NCBI GenBank assembly: GCA_022835595.1
Contig: BQUP01000010.1
Span: forward strand, 698,236-762,235
DNA length: 64,000 nt
DNA from: Cystobasidium ongulense
Lineage: Eukaryota; Basidiomycota; Cystobasidiomycetes; Cystobasidiales; Cystobasidiaceae
Direction: 5' to 3'
Every line of letters starts with the position of its first letter. The first letter of the stretch is position 1. The notes below the pieces were generated by a model. It ran no database searches and was not told where the DNA came from. It was given only the letters and a program-made list of their open reading frames with translations. Position numbers and translations under genes: made by a program. Of the stretch, positions 34,130-45,880 are shown one piece after another.

Positions 34130-37100
34130 CTACCGCCAGACAGTACCGAACGACTTTGCTAACTTTTGCATTGTTCCCAAGCCGCCCCATCCAATACAGA
34201 TGACGAGGACAGTCGCATCTACAATGAGTAGAGTCATTGCCGATAGCATGAATCGCGGCGCAAACACCTTCCACACCATCAAATGTCTTCGCAAGTAAGC
34301 TGCGAAGATGGCGGAGGATAAAGTGATGGTCGTGTGATATATGATGAAGCCTAAGCATGCGGTAAGCAAGTTGGAGAGGATTGGTATGCTATTGCCGCCT
34401 TTGAAGCTCGGCGCTACGTTCCAGAAGACGAGCAAAGGAACAGCTGCCGCAGATAGGATAAAAGGTCCGAGTGTGTTGAGTATAACCAGTATCGGTGAGA
34501 ACGGATATGTGAGGACTGGGAAGCCTATGAAAGCTGTCTTCCACTGAATAGCCGAGAGGACAGCTTGATGGCCAGTGGCGAAAAAGAGGATGTAACCCCA
34601 CAAGGCGACTGTGCAAATGGACAAGAAGCTTGGAGGAGCATTCTCTGGTGCAACAGTCTCACTTAAATCTGCTACTCCCGATGCAGCTTTAACCAGAAGA
34701 GCGTTGACCGCGGCAGAGTCTCGGTCATTATCGATGGCTTCGACGAGCGATAGGAGAGAGAGGACCGCCAGACAGGACACTACTTGACCGATTGGTTGAA
34801 GAGTGATGAAGAGGAATCCAAAGAGAGTCGCGAATAGCAAGAGATAGCTTGAACCGATAGAGTTCGCATAACCAATGACAGCTACCTGCGTCTTGGTCTG
34901 TCCATCTTGGGATGCTACATCCGTTTGCTTCACCTCCACGCACAGGGGAGAGGTCTTCCAGAAAGTTGTTCCCAGTATAATGCCGAACATCAAAGTGACT
35001 CTTGCCATTGTAACTTTGAAAAGCTGGGCAGCTGGTGCGAGGGTCCCGTTATACTCCAGGTAGTCTGCTAGCCAGTACGAGACTCCCCCAGCGAGTAGTC
35101 CACGGAAGCTGTAGCGAAGGAAGAAGGGAGCCCAGCCTTGTCGAGAAGCGCTCAAGTCTAGGAAGCGACCCATCACGGTAGGCAGAAGCATCGCTGCTAC
35201 AAAGGCAGCGACTATTGCACCAGGCGAAGAGATGCTGACACCGCTATTGCCGTAGAAGGTTGCTGTGCAGTAAGGATGCTGCTCTTCCCGGCATACTGTC
35301 GAAAACGACATGATTCGATTGCTTAGAAGTGCCAGGAGAGAAAGTTTGATGATCCGGGCACGCAATTTAGGATCCTCTGCTCGTGCAGCTTTTAAAAGTA
35401 GCAATGCTGGCTGGACTTGACCCAAGTATAGAACCACCCAGTCTTCCCAAAGAATGTAAGAGTTTGAGGCGAAGCCCACTGCGTGGAAGACGAGCAACAA
35501 GACAGCGACCCATTGTTCAACACCAATCACTAGACTTGCATGCTTCTCCGACTGTCGTGGGGAGAGAATGATGGCTGCCTCTGCGCACAGGCATGCCGAT
35601 AGAATGGCGAACTGGCCAACGCCGAGGTAATTGGAATCGAAGACTTGCGATATTGACCATGCAATTACTCCAAGAGGAATTCCCCCGATTCCTGCAATTA
35701 TGCTTCGGGCAATTGCGATCCGAAGAATTCCAGTTCTCCACAGAGGACCTTCCTCAAAGGAGTACTGATACATCCGAATAATCGCTAGCAGGGAGCCGAG
35801 TAGCACAGCAAGACCAGCCAGCATTGCGATGGGATTGAAGCGGGCCCAAATATTCCGGGTAGCTGAAAGAGTCGAATAAGTGAACTTTCGAGATAAGAAG
35901 AATGCATCTGCCTCGTTCGTTGTATCACGGGATGCATAGTAGAGTTCCAGTAATCCTGGTATGAAAGGCGCCAAATCTGACCCGGATGGATGTGCGGCAT
36001 AATTATCCAAATACGTCTTAATCTGCTCTACGTTGATGTTCAACGCTTGCGTCAAGCGGGCAGGCTCTGTGCGCACTCCACCCCAGAACTTGGAAGGCCC
36101 CGTTTGCAGGAATAATTCGGGAACCAAACTACCGAGATTGTTGAAAGGCATAGGGATACCGAGTAGCAAACAGAGGGTGGGAACCAGAGAGATTTGAGAT
36201 ATCGTGCGATGACGCAGGCCATCTAGGTCGAAAAATTCTTTTGTGTCTTGTTTCCCTGAGACGTTTTCGAGGATGTCTCCAAGCGGCGACGAGGCGGCGC
36301 CAAAAGGTTTTGTAGAGAAGGCGCTGTCGGGTACCAAAGGTGTTTTACTGTACATCCATAAAGCAGCCTCAACTTCTTCTGGACTGTCGCCGCCGTGGTC
36401 TCCCTTCGAATCCATGCCATGATCTCCCATGACGATGAGAAGATCAGTGTCGGCCAGTCTCTCTACAATGTCGTGTATCAAAGTATTGGCTTCTTGAAGC
36501 TTGCGAGTCGTCTGCGCATGCGATGCCCCAAAGCGGTGACCCGCATGATCTAACCCAAGCGGATGAGCTATGAGAATGTCCCAGCTGCTGGATGCGGAGT
36601 CCTCTTCTAGCAGGGGAAGCAAATGACGCCGGACTCCTTTATCGACAGTGTCGAGATCTTCGACGTTGAAGGAATCGAAAGGAAAGGACAAATTTGGCGC
36701 GAAGACGCTTTCCGGAAAGATAGTGAGCCAAGTGTCGTCGCCCATGAATGCTATCCGCTTTCCTGCTCTTTTCGCTTGATCTAGCCAGTTGTCCTCCTCG
36801 ACACGACTTCCAGCGAAGTTTGAGCCTGCGTCCACGAAGGTTGGCAGACTTCCAGTCGTAATTGCCTTGAGCCTTTGTAGTGTCGTGGTCGGTGGATCTG
36901 CAATGGACTTGTACATCAAAGAATTCGCAGGTTCGAGCTTGGAGAGAGCTATTGGAACGGTCAGATGATTATGATGAGACGCATCGTATTCGGCAGATTC
37001 GGCATCGATAGGGAATAGGAAATCGTAACGCAGGGCATCTACAAGTAAGATAACGGCTCTGTTGAACTTCGGTTGCAGAATGCACGTGTCGGAAGCCAGG

Positions 37101-37360
37101 TCGCATTCGTTGCGAGGCTCTAGTGTAGTCCGTTTGAGCAGGAAGCCACGAGTGAACAAAGACAGAGCACCCAAGTGAAGAAGGAGCACCAAGAATACCG
37201 CAAGTAGAGCTACGGCATCGATGGAGAGCGCGTGCAAGCGAAGTGCAGAAGAGAGCCATGAGGAACTGCTGCTGGACTTTTTTGCTTTGCCGGGCGGGCC
37301 TGTCGCGCTGCGCTTTTCCGACGAAGAGACAGTCCCTTCGCTGCTTGAAGGGTTCGACAT
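34130..37360 (-). CDS. GPI13: GPI ethanolamine phosphate transferase 3 (PIG-O/Gpi13), single exon
   Basis: ER membrane enzyme that adds phosphoethanolamine to the third mannose of the GPI anchor, the group later joined to proteins. One uninterrupted frame of 1076 codons. A Ser/Lys-rich cytosolic start is followed by a membrane helix at about 46-70. The lumenal alkaline-phosphatase-type domain has ILLVDALRYDFLFP (metal Asp about 108), TTTLQRLKAITTGSLPTF (about 158-175, catalytic Thr), FMGDDTWLTIFP, HPLGLDHAGHRFG (about 266-278) and VMGDHGMDSKGDHGGDSPEE (about 310-329). The C-terminal 600 residues are strongly hydrophobic, with roughly a dozen further helices. The length fits fungal Gpi13. It is the only complete protein gene here with no intron. 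The start lies 359 bp from the preceding gene on the same strand. Confidence 0.97.
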   Translation of the reverse strand: MSNPSSSEGTVSSSEKRSATGPPGKAKKSSSSSSWLSSALRLHALSIDAVALLAVFLVLLLHLGALSLFTRGFLLKRTTLEPRNECDLASDTCILQPKFNRAVILLVDALRYDFLFPIDAESAEYDASHHNHLTVPIALSKLEPANSLMYKSIADPPTTTLQRLKAITTGSLPTFVDAGSNFAGSRVEEDNWLDQAKRAGKRIAFMGDDTWLTIFPESVFAPNLSFPFDSFNVEDLDTVDKGVRRHLLPLLEEDSASSSWDILIAHPLGLDHAGHRFGASHAQTTRKLQEANTLIHDIVERLADTDLLIVMGDHGMDSKGDHGGDSPEEVEAALWMYSKTPLVPDSAFSTKPFGAASSPLGDILENVSGKQDTKEFFDLDGLRHRTISQISLVPTLCLLLGIPMPFNNLGSLVPELFLQTGPSKFWGGVRTEPARLTQALNINVEQIKTYLDNYAAHPSGSDLAPFIPGLLELYYASRDTTNEADAFFLSRKFTYSTLSATRNIWARFNPIAMLAGLAVLLGSLLAIIRMYQYSFEEGPLWRTGILRIAIARSIIAGIGGIPLGVIAWSISQVFDSNYLGVGQFAILSACLCAEAAIILSPRQSEKHASLVIGVEQWVAVLLLVFHAVGFASNSYILWEDWVVLYLGQVQPALLLLKAARAEDPKLRARIIKLSLLALLSNRIMSFSTVCREEQHPYCTATFYGNSGVSISSPGAIVAAFVAAMLLPTVMGRFLDLSASRQGWAPFFLRYSFRGLLAGGVSYWLADYLEYNGTLAPAAQLFKVTMARVTLMFGIILGTTFWKTSPLCVEVKQTDVASQDGQTKTQVAVIGYANSIGSSYLLLFATLFGFLFITLQPIGQVVSCLAVLSLLSLVEAIDNDRDSAAVNALLVKAASGVADLSETVAPENAPPSFLSICTVALWGYILFFATGHQAVLSAIQWKTAFIGFPVLTYPFSPILVILNTLGPFILSAAAVPLLVFWNVAPSFKGGNSIPILSNLLTACLGFIIYHTTITLSSAIFAAYLRRHLMVWKVFAPRFMLSAMTLLIVDATVLVICIGWGGLGTMQKLAKSFGTVWR

Positions 37361-37719
37361 ATGTGCGAATTCAATCTGGGTATGTCTCCAGTGTCGCTAT
37401 AGCAGTGTTGCTGTGACGCCGGATCTACTAAGTAACCTCCATGTCAGCGCGCGTGCCACTTGCAAGCAAAGTGGGGCTTCGCTTACAACGATGCTTGAAC
37501 TCGGCAAATTGGATGTAAGGACTATGCCCGACTAGAGCAATAAACTGATGATGAACTCATCGCAATGATGGTCTCGACGTAGCGGCGAGAAGAGCTGGAC
37601 AGAAAACACAAGCATACTCGTATGCATGGCTTTGGCAAAAGGCAATCGAGAAGTTCGACAATGTCGCAGTCATTGGACACCTGGCTTTACAATGCATCTC
37701 TGTTCAAAACCTTGACAAT
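37361..37719. promoter_or_regulatory. PIG-O upstream region
   Basis: 359 bp between the end of the Sac-domain gene and the PIG-O start, both on the minus strand. It should hold the PIG-O promoter and the 3' UTR of the upstream gene. No motif is recognised. Confidence 0.4.
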
Positions 37720-40700
37720 CTACAGCCAGATCATATTCTAAGAATTGCAAGTTATTAGTATCGAGCGGCGTTCGTTGCAGGCACGACATTCATACATACC
37801 TTCAATTCATAGTTCAATCTGTCAAGAAGACTAACCTGTGCCTTAGCTTCAGCTAGTGACACGATTGGAGCCTCTTCCACAAAGGTACAGTCTCCTGATG
37901 TCGTAGCTCCGATGTCTTCGCAAGCTTGCCGGATGTGGTCGACAATATCGAGCACTTGCACCCTGCTGGTCACCGTACTGGGAGAGGCGACTTGATCTAA
38001 GTCGCGCACGAGATCTTTGCGCACAGCCTTGAAGGCTACTTCCAGTGTGTGCTCGAGAGACGAGTCGTTGTCTGTAATCTTGTCGGCTGGATCACCTATG
38101 GGCGCCGTATTCCGGATTGAATAAGTTCGAGATCGCTCGGTGACGCCGGCAGGCAGATATCGAATGCAGAAGCCGTAATTCTCCTCGATATTGCGGGCAG
38201 CAGGGTCTAGAGCTGACAAGATATACTCGCCTACTCGGCAGTAAGTGACGCACACTTCAGTACGCATGAAATGGCGGGCTGCTTACCTTGTCGCATGCCG
38301 ACAATCTGGCCAAGAGGTATTCTAACGAAATCGCGAACCTTTTGCAGAGTATACTCGAAGGAGCCTAGGATGTTGATTTAAATCAGTATGATCAAACAAA
38401 AAAGATCAGACACACATACAAGCATATATGGCCCTTGTCGTAAGAATCAGGATCTTTTCCTCGAAAGAAGTATCACGAATATGGCCGAAGGTAGCGGGCG
38501 ATATGAGCGTCCAGCCATAGAGCTTCCGTTCTCCGTCGGCCAGCACAGCAGATGCTGCCGTATCGACTATTTGAAGCACATTCAGTCAGTTTCAAATTAT
38601 TTTCCTCACCGTCCTGGAGGACTTACTAGCTGCCTGTCTTATATTTGAAAGTCGCGTAATCTCTCCCGGGTCAGAGGTTTGCATTTTCTCGCTGAACTCG
38701 AGGAATGCGTTCGTATTGATGCCCAGGACATAGTCTATCATAGCCTGTTTGAAGAAATCCAAAACTGTATTTTGCCAGTAACGGGCGACAGAGTTGGTAG
38801 CATCGTTGAATTGGCCTAACCAGTTTCTCTTGCCAGATCGCACGAAATCGCCCTTCAGAGCTGATGTACCAGCATATTCGCGACTGATGCTATTCCAGGA
38901 GTACTATCAGCTGTGCTGTTCTATGCCTTACGAGCAAGACTAAACTTACGCATCCCCGTTGTTCGCCCATACTGGTGATATAGATGGAGGGCCTTGGATC
39001 AGTCAAGATGCACGGCGCTACAAAGAGTCAAAGCCTACTCACGTTCGTTGAAAGCTACATCCAATGTCTCCTGGCTTGTAGCGACCAGATTGTGAACGCC
39101 CAGGTGCTCCAGCACGGATATGACTTGCTTGCGCGCCAACGCAGATTCCACTACGTTTGTTCGATCTGGATAAAGCCAAGCAAGTGTCAGCTGAGGGAAT
39201 GTTACACACTGATAGCCCGTTCCGCACCTAGACAGTCCATACAGTTGACTCGCATCACCCCACGCTGCTTCGCTAGGACGTTCCCGTCCAACAGCCATAA
39301 AGAGCTGGAAGTGGGTCTTACATCAGCTTGTAACATACAAGACTGAGCTTGTCGATATACGCACGTCATATGGTCGATTTGAGGGCCTAGTTGCTCAAGC
39401 AGCAGCGATATCCGTTCGTAGCGCATACCTTTGCACATGTGATGAAAGTCCCATTCGTTGTAGATCACTTCAGGGCGGCCCACGTTGGCGACACCGTTAC
39501 GGTATCCCGCAACGAGAACACCTTCCTTGCCGGACGTCTCCGCTAGATTTACGATGTGCACAGCACCAAAATAGGTCTTAACTTGACGCTCGAAATGCTT
39601 TTCAACCGCATTATGGTTGTCTGCCTCCGCGCGGTCAAGTACTGGGATAGGTTTCAATGACCAAGGGGATTGGGACCAGTACAGTGGTATACTGCCCCGG
39701 GTTTGAACATAGCTTGTGAGATGTTCCTTGTCTTCAATGCGAATTGCCATGATGAACTCGGTCTCGACGAAGTTCGCAACTCCGCCAGCATCATTGACAC
39801 CCCTTCTCTGGTATCGCAGGCCGGGCCTTTCTACGCTTCTGCGTGAGATAATAAGCATTTCCACGGACATAGGGGTTACAGGGCTGTCCGTTCCTGTATC
39901 AACGCTTGTGGCACTTGCACCATCCTTCGCAGGCAGTAGCGAGACTCGCCGTCTCTGCACGTAACCCTGCATGAGTACCGTCGAGAACTCGGGAGCCTGA
40001 AAAGACAAATGCAGATGATCAGTCCCCGAAAAATACAACGCGACCATGAAGACTTACGCCAGCATCCATCAAATCTTTGCTGAGCCAGCGATTGTACCAG
40101 AAGCGACGATCTGCCCGGAAACAGAGTGGCTCGCTAATGCGGGGCTCATCTCTGCGAATATTGGCCTTCTGCCTGTGAGTATTCTTGCTGTCCATCGGCG
40201 CATGCTTGGCTGATGTAGCTTCATGTCTGCTAGCCTGATTGCGCGCCTGTTGGAGCTCATCTGACAATGCTTCCCACTTGGTCTGCATGCAGGTAGTCAA
40301 GTCGAAATCTTGACTGAAGAAGAAGCCTCCACTAGTGAACTCTGTTACCAACTCCCGAAGGATCTTTTTATCCAACGATTTTAGGCTTTCAGCTTCACTG
40401 TTCGTCTTCTGGGCTAAGTCTGGCAATTGAGCGGTAGCTGTTGCACCTGCCTTCTTATGAGGATCAGGTGAAGGAGACGCGATGGGCGAACTCGCTGTTT
40501 CTGCCCAATCAACCAGATGATCATTCTCTTCCTGGTTCGGCCGATTCTTGTCGGACCAAAGAAACCTTCCCAATCCTGTTTTAACAGGACGCTCGATTCT
40601 CGCACGGTCAGATGGTTCTGTAGGATCCGGTGTAGTTTCCAGCTCTGGAGAAGACATGTTTGTCTCGGAAACGGTTTGGGTTACAATAGCTGCATCGAGC

Positions 40701-41494
40701 TTTTCGGGATCCTGCTCGATATCGTCCTTTGAGACCTCGACCGAATTTGAGAGGTTGATGGTGACATCACCTCGGCTAGAATCTGATTCGTAGTCGCTAG
40801 AAGATAACTGAGATGCAGACGAAGTACTGGATGTGTCAGAGCTCTGGCCCGAAGTCGGCTTCTTGCTTTTGGAACGCGATGCCGCAATAAGTGTTTGAAT
40901 AGCCTCCCTAGCCATGGAAGGAGTGGAGACAGGAACTGCCGTTACGCTGAATTGAAGCCAAACATTAGTCATGCGCCGTAGGCTGGCTCCTTCAAGCTAC
41001 CTCTTACCCTGTCAAGCAATAAATTCGCTTATTGGACATTCCAGCATATTTGCCGACACTTCTCCTGGACGTAATGAGGAGGACATACGATTCTGAAGTG
41101 GACACCTCAGAAGCGACATATAGCAATGAGGTAGCTGCGTACCATTGAATAGCCGCAATATGCCCAGGCATCCGTAGCATGTGTAACTTGCAACGTTCTT
41201 ATCCGAAGTAGGAGTGTAGTCTTCCAGAACGCTAACGCTGGCAGCCTTGCTGTATGCTACGAGGGTCGAGCGGGCACTGTAAGAGCTAATCTTGCTGCGG
41301 AGTCCCGAAAGGACAAGACCGTCTTCTGAGCACTGCACCCGTATCTTGGTGTGTGGCAACGGATGTGGGAAAGGCGGCTTGCGGACAATCACAGGCGGTC
41401 TGGGAGTGGCTGTCGTGCTGAGACGTCGTTGCGGGCTGGCCTTCACTGATGCACTATCCTTCGCACTTGTGCTGCCGAATAGGCCTGCAAACAT
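37720..41494 (-). CDS. Sac-domain phosphoinositide phosphatase with hSac2 domain (INPP5F-like)
   Basis: Removes phosphates from membrane phosphoinositides. Twelve exons 5' to 3': 41143-41494, 41008-41092, 40058-40946, 39365-39996, 39228-39304, 39043-39165, 38950-38992, 38627-38889, 38420-38566, 38287-38364, 37800-38230, 37720-37737; 3138 nt, 1045 aa. Sac features: YTCYGCLGILRLFN, SYVLLITSRRSVGKYAGM, RYQRRGVNDAGGVANFVETE, SYVQTRGSIPLYWSQ, NEWDFHHMC, and the catalytic RVNCMDCLDRTNVVES (CX5R, Cys about 674, Arg about 680). Next come VWANNGDAISREYAGTSALK and a C-terminal hSac2-like part (SFEYTLQKVRDFVRIPLGQI, GEYILSALDP). A Ser/Asp-rich low-complexity stretch of roughly 200 residues is inserted early in the Sac domain. 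The final 18-nt exon follows an intron with a CTAATAAC branch site; without that splice the frame runs 14 codons further to a stop at 37755. Confidence 0.9.
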
Positions 41495-41780
41495 GTTCGA
41501 TGTTGTGCAAGTGGGACAGTGTACACTATCATCCAGTACCTGCCGCGTGTGATCCCCGCTCGCTGGTGAGATAGTACAGAGACAGTGGATGATCTTCAGG
41601 TAAGCTGATCTGTTAAAGGGTTTGGGCTCTGCAGCCGTATTTACTCTGCCCAGCAGTCGGCCGAAAGAGAGATAATACTAGAGAACGAAACTCAAGTCAC
41701 GAGCCGCGATCACCACACCTGGATCAGTCAACCTTTGGTAAAGCAACTGTACTCTCTACCACCTCTTCATCATTGCGAAT

Positions 41781-42686
41781 ATGGGCAAGCGGTCGCACCA
41801 CTCCTCAAGCTCTGATTCGGACTATGACAGTGACCATGACCGGAGCAAACGGTCGCGCCGCAGCGACAAGGGCAAGTCGAAAGACCGAACGGACCGGTAT
41901 CGACTGAGCAAGGCCGACGAGCTATCAAGCGATGACTTCTATGCAAAGAACAAAGAGTTTAGATATTGGCTTGCGCACAAGAGGAAGCCTAAAAACTTCA
42001 TAAAAATGGACTCTTCCGACCAGCGTAGATACTTTAAGAAGTTCGTTAGGAGATGGAACAAGGGCAAGCTTGAACAAGGCTATTACACTGGTTCCCTTTT
42101 CGGTGAAAGCATTGCAAGAGAGCCTTCGCCTGATCCTCAGCCTAACGCGGATGGATCCAGAAGAGTCGTCGCTGGACCCTCACGCCCCAGACCCGATGAC
42201 CTTATCCTAGCTCAAGAAACTGAAAGTGAACGCAGGGCTGCTGAAAGAGATAGCGAAAGATTTGAATACAAGCGAGAAAGACGCGACGCCAAGCATGAAG
42301 AACGTGAAAGTAGGGCTACCGGGCGGGATCGTCTGCTTGAGAAACGAGCTGAGAAGCGCGAAGGTTTCAAAGAAATAGCACAAGCGCGCGAGCAAGGAGA
42401 GAAAGAGTTCGACGAGACCTTTCTGCTCGGTGCTGGCGGGAACGACTCCTTTGCAGCAGCCATCCGTAAGCGAGATGCGAGTAAAGGACATCAGAAGCAG
42501 CAACATAGACAAGCCGAAAGGCGCGCAGTTAACGAGGAGCGCTTTACGGAAAGGCAGCAAAAGGAAAATGAAACAATGGCAATGGTGAGTGATGACGACG
42601 CACGGTCGTTTGCCGACCCAACTGACCACCCCCTTCGTATGTAGCTCAAATCATTGGCCGCTGCACGCTTTGGAAGTGGCTCGTAG
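41781..42686 (+). CDS. Conserved charged, probably nuclear protein (function unknown)
   Basis: Two exons, 41781-42584 and 42645-42686; 846 nt, 281 aa. The second exon adds LKSLAAARFGSGS. The first 45 residues are Ser/Asp/Arg/Lys-rich. A conserved-looking block follows at about 45-100: DELSSDDFYAKNKEFRYWL, AHKRKPKNFIKMDS and RRYFKKFVRRWNKGKLEQGYY. The rest is a long Arg/Glu-rich coiled-coil-like helix (about 140-260). The block plus RE-rich tail resembles a small family of eukaryotic nuclear proteins seen near splicing factors, but I cannot name it with certainty. The 60-nt intron reads through in frame to a stop at 42644, so two C-termini are possible. It is divergent from the Sac-domain gene (286 bp) and convergent with the Hrp1-like gene. 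Confidence 0.85.
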
Positions 42687-42852
42687 CAAACTGATATGAC
42701 GCAAGTTCACAACTTGAAGATGCTACAAGCATGTAATAGTTGATGTAAATTACGCAATACATAGCTGCCCGAGTATACTAGAGTGCATATTTCTCGCTGG
42801 AACCTTCAAGACTAAAGTACTGGGTATCCTTGCCATTATGATGGGTATTTAC

Positions 42853-45457
42853 TTATCTGTATGGGTGGTCCCGAGGGGCGCCACCGCGAGGAGGACCGCG
42901 CATTGGACCGGGCCCTGTATTCCTAGGACCTTTTGGTGCGTCTGGAGGTGGTCTGGTGTCCACTGGAGAACGACCAGGCTGGATCTGCTGTGCACGAGGA
43001 CCTTTGGGAGGTTGACGAGCAAAGTCACCAGAGTTGCTGCCTTCGCCTTGTGGACTAGCACCGCGCATGGCTTGACTATTGCCTGCGAAACCGCCTGCGG
43101 GAGAGAATTGACCACCACCACCCATGCCGCCCATGTTGCCTCCTCCCATGTTCATTCCCATGCCACCTCCAGAATTGCCTGCCATCATCTGCTTTTGCAA
43201 GAAATTTTGGTCAGATCGCCTGCGTCCGTAACAAGTCAAGGTATCTCGTAAGAAACAACTCACATTCATCATGGCGCTAGGATCCATCATTCCTGGCATC
43301 ATTCCCCCTTGATTGCCGCCGCCGCTCATCATGGCGCCAGCTTGCATAAGCATCATAGGGTTGAAGTTGCCCCATCCCATCTGAATGATGGCCAGTCAGC
43401 CTGTTTTCCATCTCAACAAGACCAAGGAAAGCAAAAGGCAAGCGCTTACCTGCTTGAAGAACTGAGACATGGCGTAAGGATCAAAAGCCTGTTGACCGCC
43501 TCCACCTGCACCTCCGCCCATTGCGCCCATTCCTCCCATACCACCCATTGCCATAGCAGCCATTGGGTTCATTCCGCCTCCCATACCTCCCATATTGCCC
43601 ATATTGCCCATGCCTCCGCCGCCGCCGCTAGATCCGGCCATTTGACCGCCGTAGCCTCCTTGACCTTGACCTTGACCCTGTCCTCCTCCCATACCCCCTT
43701 GACCTTGCGGCGCAAAGGTGCGATTTCTGTTTGGTCGGTCGCCGACATAGGTATCTTGATTGCGGGTCTTTTGGGTAGCCATCTTGACTTCGAGCTGTTC
43801 AAGTGCTTTGTCAGTGAAGATCCAAGGTTTTTCCCGAAGGAAAGGAATGAATTGCATAATCTCACCTCTTGCCCATCGTAATAATGCGCTTGGGAGAGAG
43901 CGTTCGACGCGCCAGCTGGGTCGTCGTAAGTGACGAATCCGAAGCCACGGTGGAATCCAGTCTCTCGGTCAATCATGAGATTGCTATCAACAATACCTCC
44001 GAATTGTGAAAAGTACTCCTTGAATTTAGGGTAATCCATGCTTTGGGGGATTTGACGAACAAAAAGCTTGTCTTGTCTGACAACTGCGCCGACTTCTGGT
44101 CGAGGGATTGCGCGCTTGGGATCGATCTATATTGCGTAGTTGTTAGTTATTAGATGGTACAATCTTTCAGAATAGGGAAAGGCAAAGCTTACAATCTTGC
44201 CATCCAGATAATGCTCCTTTACCATGACAGAGTTGACGGCAGCAGCGTTCGAGAATGTCAAAAAGCCGAAACCTCTTGACCTTCCTGTCTGCGGGTCGTG
44301 CATAATTGTGCAGTGCGTCACTTCTCCGAATTGTTCGAAATACTTTCGCATTTTCTCTGCATCACATAGCAAGATCAGGTCAGTAACTGTAAGTTTATGC
44401 TGATGCTAAGGATACTATGTTATTAACCTTCTGTCGTTTCCCAATTGAGTCCACCAACAAACATCTTGCTGTTCATTCGAAAGAGCAAATGCACAGAAAC
44501 GGTACAGTTGAAGCAGCCAGACGAGTACAACGCAAGTATTGCGTCAGGAGGAGGTGGCAGGTCACGAAGCAGATCACAGAGAAACAAGACTGAGTTAGCA
44601 TATTGTCCATGGTCTCGGAAGACCCGGTGTCTGTGTGTTAAGAGGTTGTGGACATTGCCAAGTTATCATGACAGAGAGAGTACGTAAAGGGTGTCTTGTT
44701 GACAGTAGCGGTATCTTGGGTGTGAATGTCTGCTCTGCTCATATGTATGCATAGATAGTATCTTGAAGGTTGCTAGCTAGACTATGAGTAGATATACCTC
44801 TGATGAGAGGGTTTCTATGGCTAGAAGAATCTAGACGACCCAAGAACGGGCGTGCTAAGCTAGAACCGGAGCGCGACAGACACGATTGAATAATGAAGTG
44901 CGCTAAGACACCGCTAACTGTCGAGAGGTAAGGAAGAGGGGATGATAGAATGAAGAAACCTAGGCCGCGGCACGAAGGTGCCGCCGGCAGGATATGCGGC
45001 CGATGAGGGAGACCAGAAATCTCGAAAGAAAGAACCGAAAAGGAAAAAAGACGAGAAAGCTAAACTGAAAAGCGACTAACCCTTCTTCTGGCATGTCAGA
45101 CGGTCTCACCGTACTGACAGGCTTGGTGGACCACTGTCCAGGCGAGCCATAGTCACCCCTTCGAGGCAGGACGCCGTCGCCTCCACTGCTGCTGCCTTGC
45201 TCGCCGCTGTTCCCGCCGCTGCCTGAGCGGCCGGATTCGTCACGCGATGGGAGGACGCCAGTGCCGCCGCGCGCCTCGCTGATGAAGGTCGGGATGCTCG
45301 AAGTGTTGTTGCCAGAGCCTTTGTCGTTCTTGTCGTCGTCTCGGTAGCTCTTCTCCTCGCCATACCTGTCCTGCTCTCGCTGCTCCTCTGCTGGGGCTTC
45401 AGCGTCGCCGTACAGATCGATCTCGTCCTCGTAGCTGTATGCCTCTTTGCCTGACAT
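42853..45457 (-). CDS. HRP1: Hrp1/musashi-like two-RRM RNA-binding protein with Gly/Met-rich tail
   Basis: Seven exons 5' to 3': 45081-45457, 44428-44468 (41 nt), 44193-44356, 43866-44126, 43450-43794, 43264-43380, 42853-43188; 1641 nt, 546 aa. An acidic, Ser/Gly-rich N-terminus is followed by RRM1 (KMFVGGLNWETTEEKMRKYF; RNP1 SRGFGFLTF) and RRM2 (KLFVRQIPQSMDYPKFKEYF; RNP1 HRGFGFVTY). After these, about 330 residues are rich in Gly, Met, Gln, Asn and Pro, a low-complexity tail prone to condensation, ending in Pro/Arg-rich PRGGAPRDHPYR. The architecture matches yeast Hrp1 (cleavage factor IB, mRNA 3' end formation and export) and musashi/hnRNP A-type proteins; the exact orthologue is inferred. 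The start chosen is MSGKEAYSYED; an upstream in-frame ATG at 45481 would add 8 residues. Confidence 0.9.
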
Positions 45458-45880
45458 GATTGCTAGTGTTGGTGTTCCCAAAGAGGTGGCTCTGTTGTGT
45501 TGTGCGTTCTTACAGCTTGATGTGTTGCTGAAGACGGTGTTGGGTTGGTAGAAAGTTGAGCTGGCCGGCGAGATGCAGCCTGAAGCAGCAGCAGCAACAG
45601 CAGCAGCGGCGGCACCGGAGTGACCTTGTGCTATGCTCGCTGTTTAAGCACGCTTGTCTTGCAGTATGGTCTAACAGTGTCGCGGTGCTGCTGCCTGCCT
45701 CACCGTGGATATTCCTACTTTCATTATGATTCTCGGCAACCGTCGCTTCGCCTCTCGGTTTCCCCGGTGAGAGTGCCAATGCATTGCATTCCTCCAACGC
45801 GAACTGCTTCACCCCAACTGCATGCACCAACGAAGAACAACAGAGCAGCCTGAAGATACACAACATCCCATCCTATCATC
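45458..45880. promoter_or_regulatory. Divergent promoter region, Hrp1-like gene and MFSD5-like gene, with a CAG tract
   Basis: 423 bp between two outward-facing starts. It contains a CAG/CAA microsatellite at 45584-45613 that would fall in the 5' leader of the Hrp1-like mRNA (as CTG). No further element is recognised. Confidence 0.45.
45584..45613. repeat. CAG/CAA trinucleotide tract
   Basis: Ten consecutive triplets, mostly CAG with one CAA and turning to CGG at the 3' end. It lies about 130 bp upstream of the Hrp1-like start codon in the divergent promoter region. Confidence 0.8.

Noticed and set aside
43309-43881. 190-codon plus-strand frame rich in His and Ser
   Set aside because: It is antisense to the Gly/Met-rich tail of the Hrp1-like protein; the His/Ser bias comes from complementing Gly codons.
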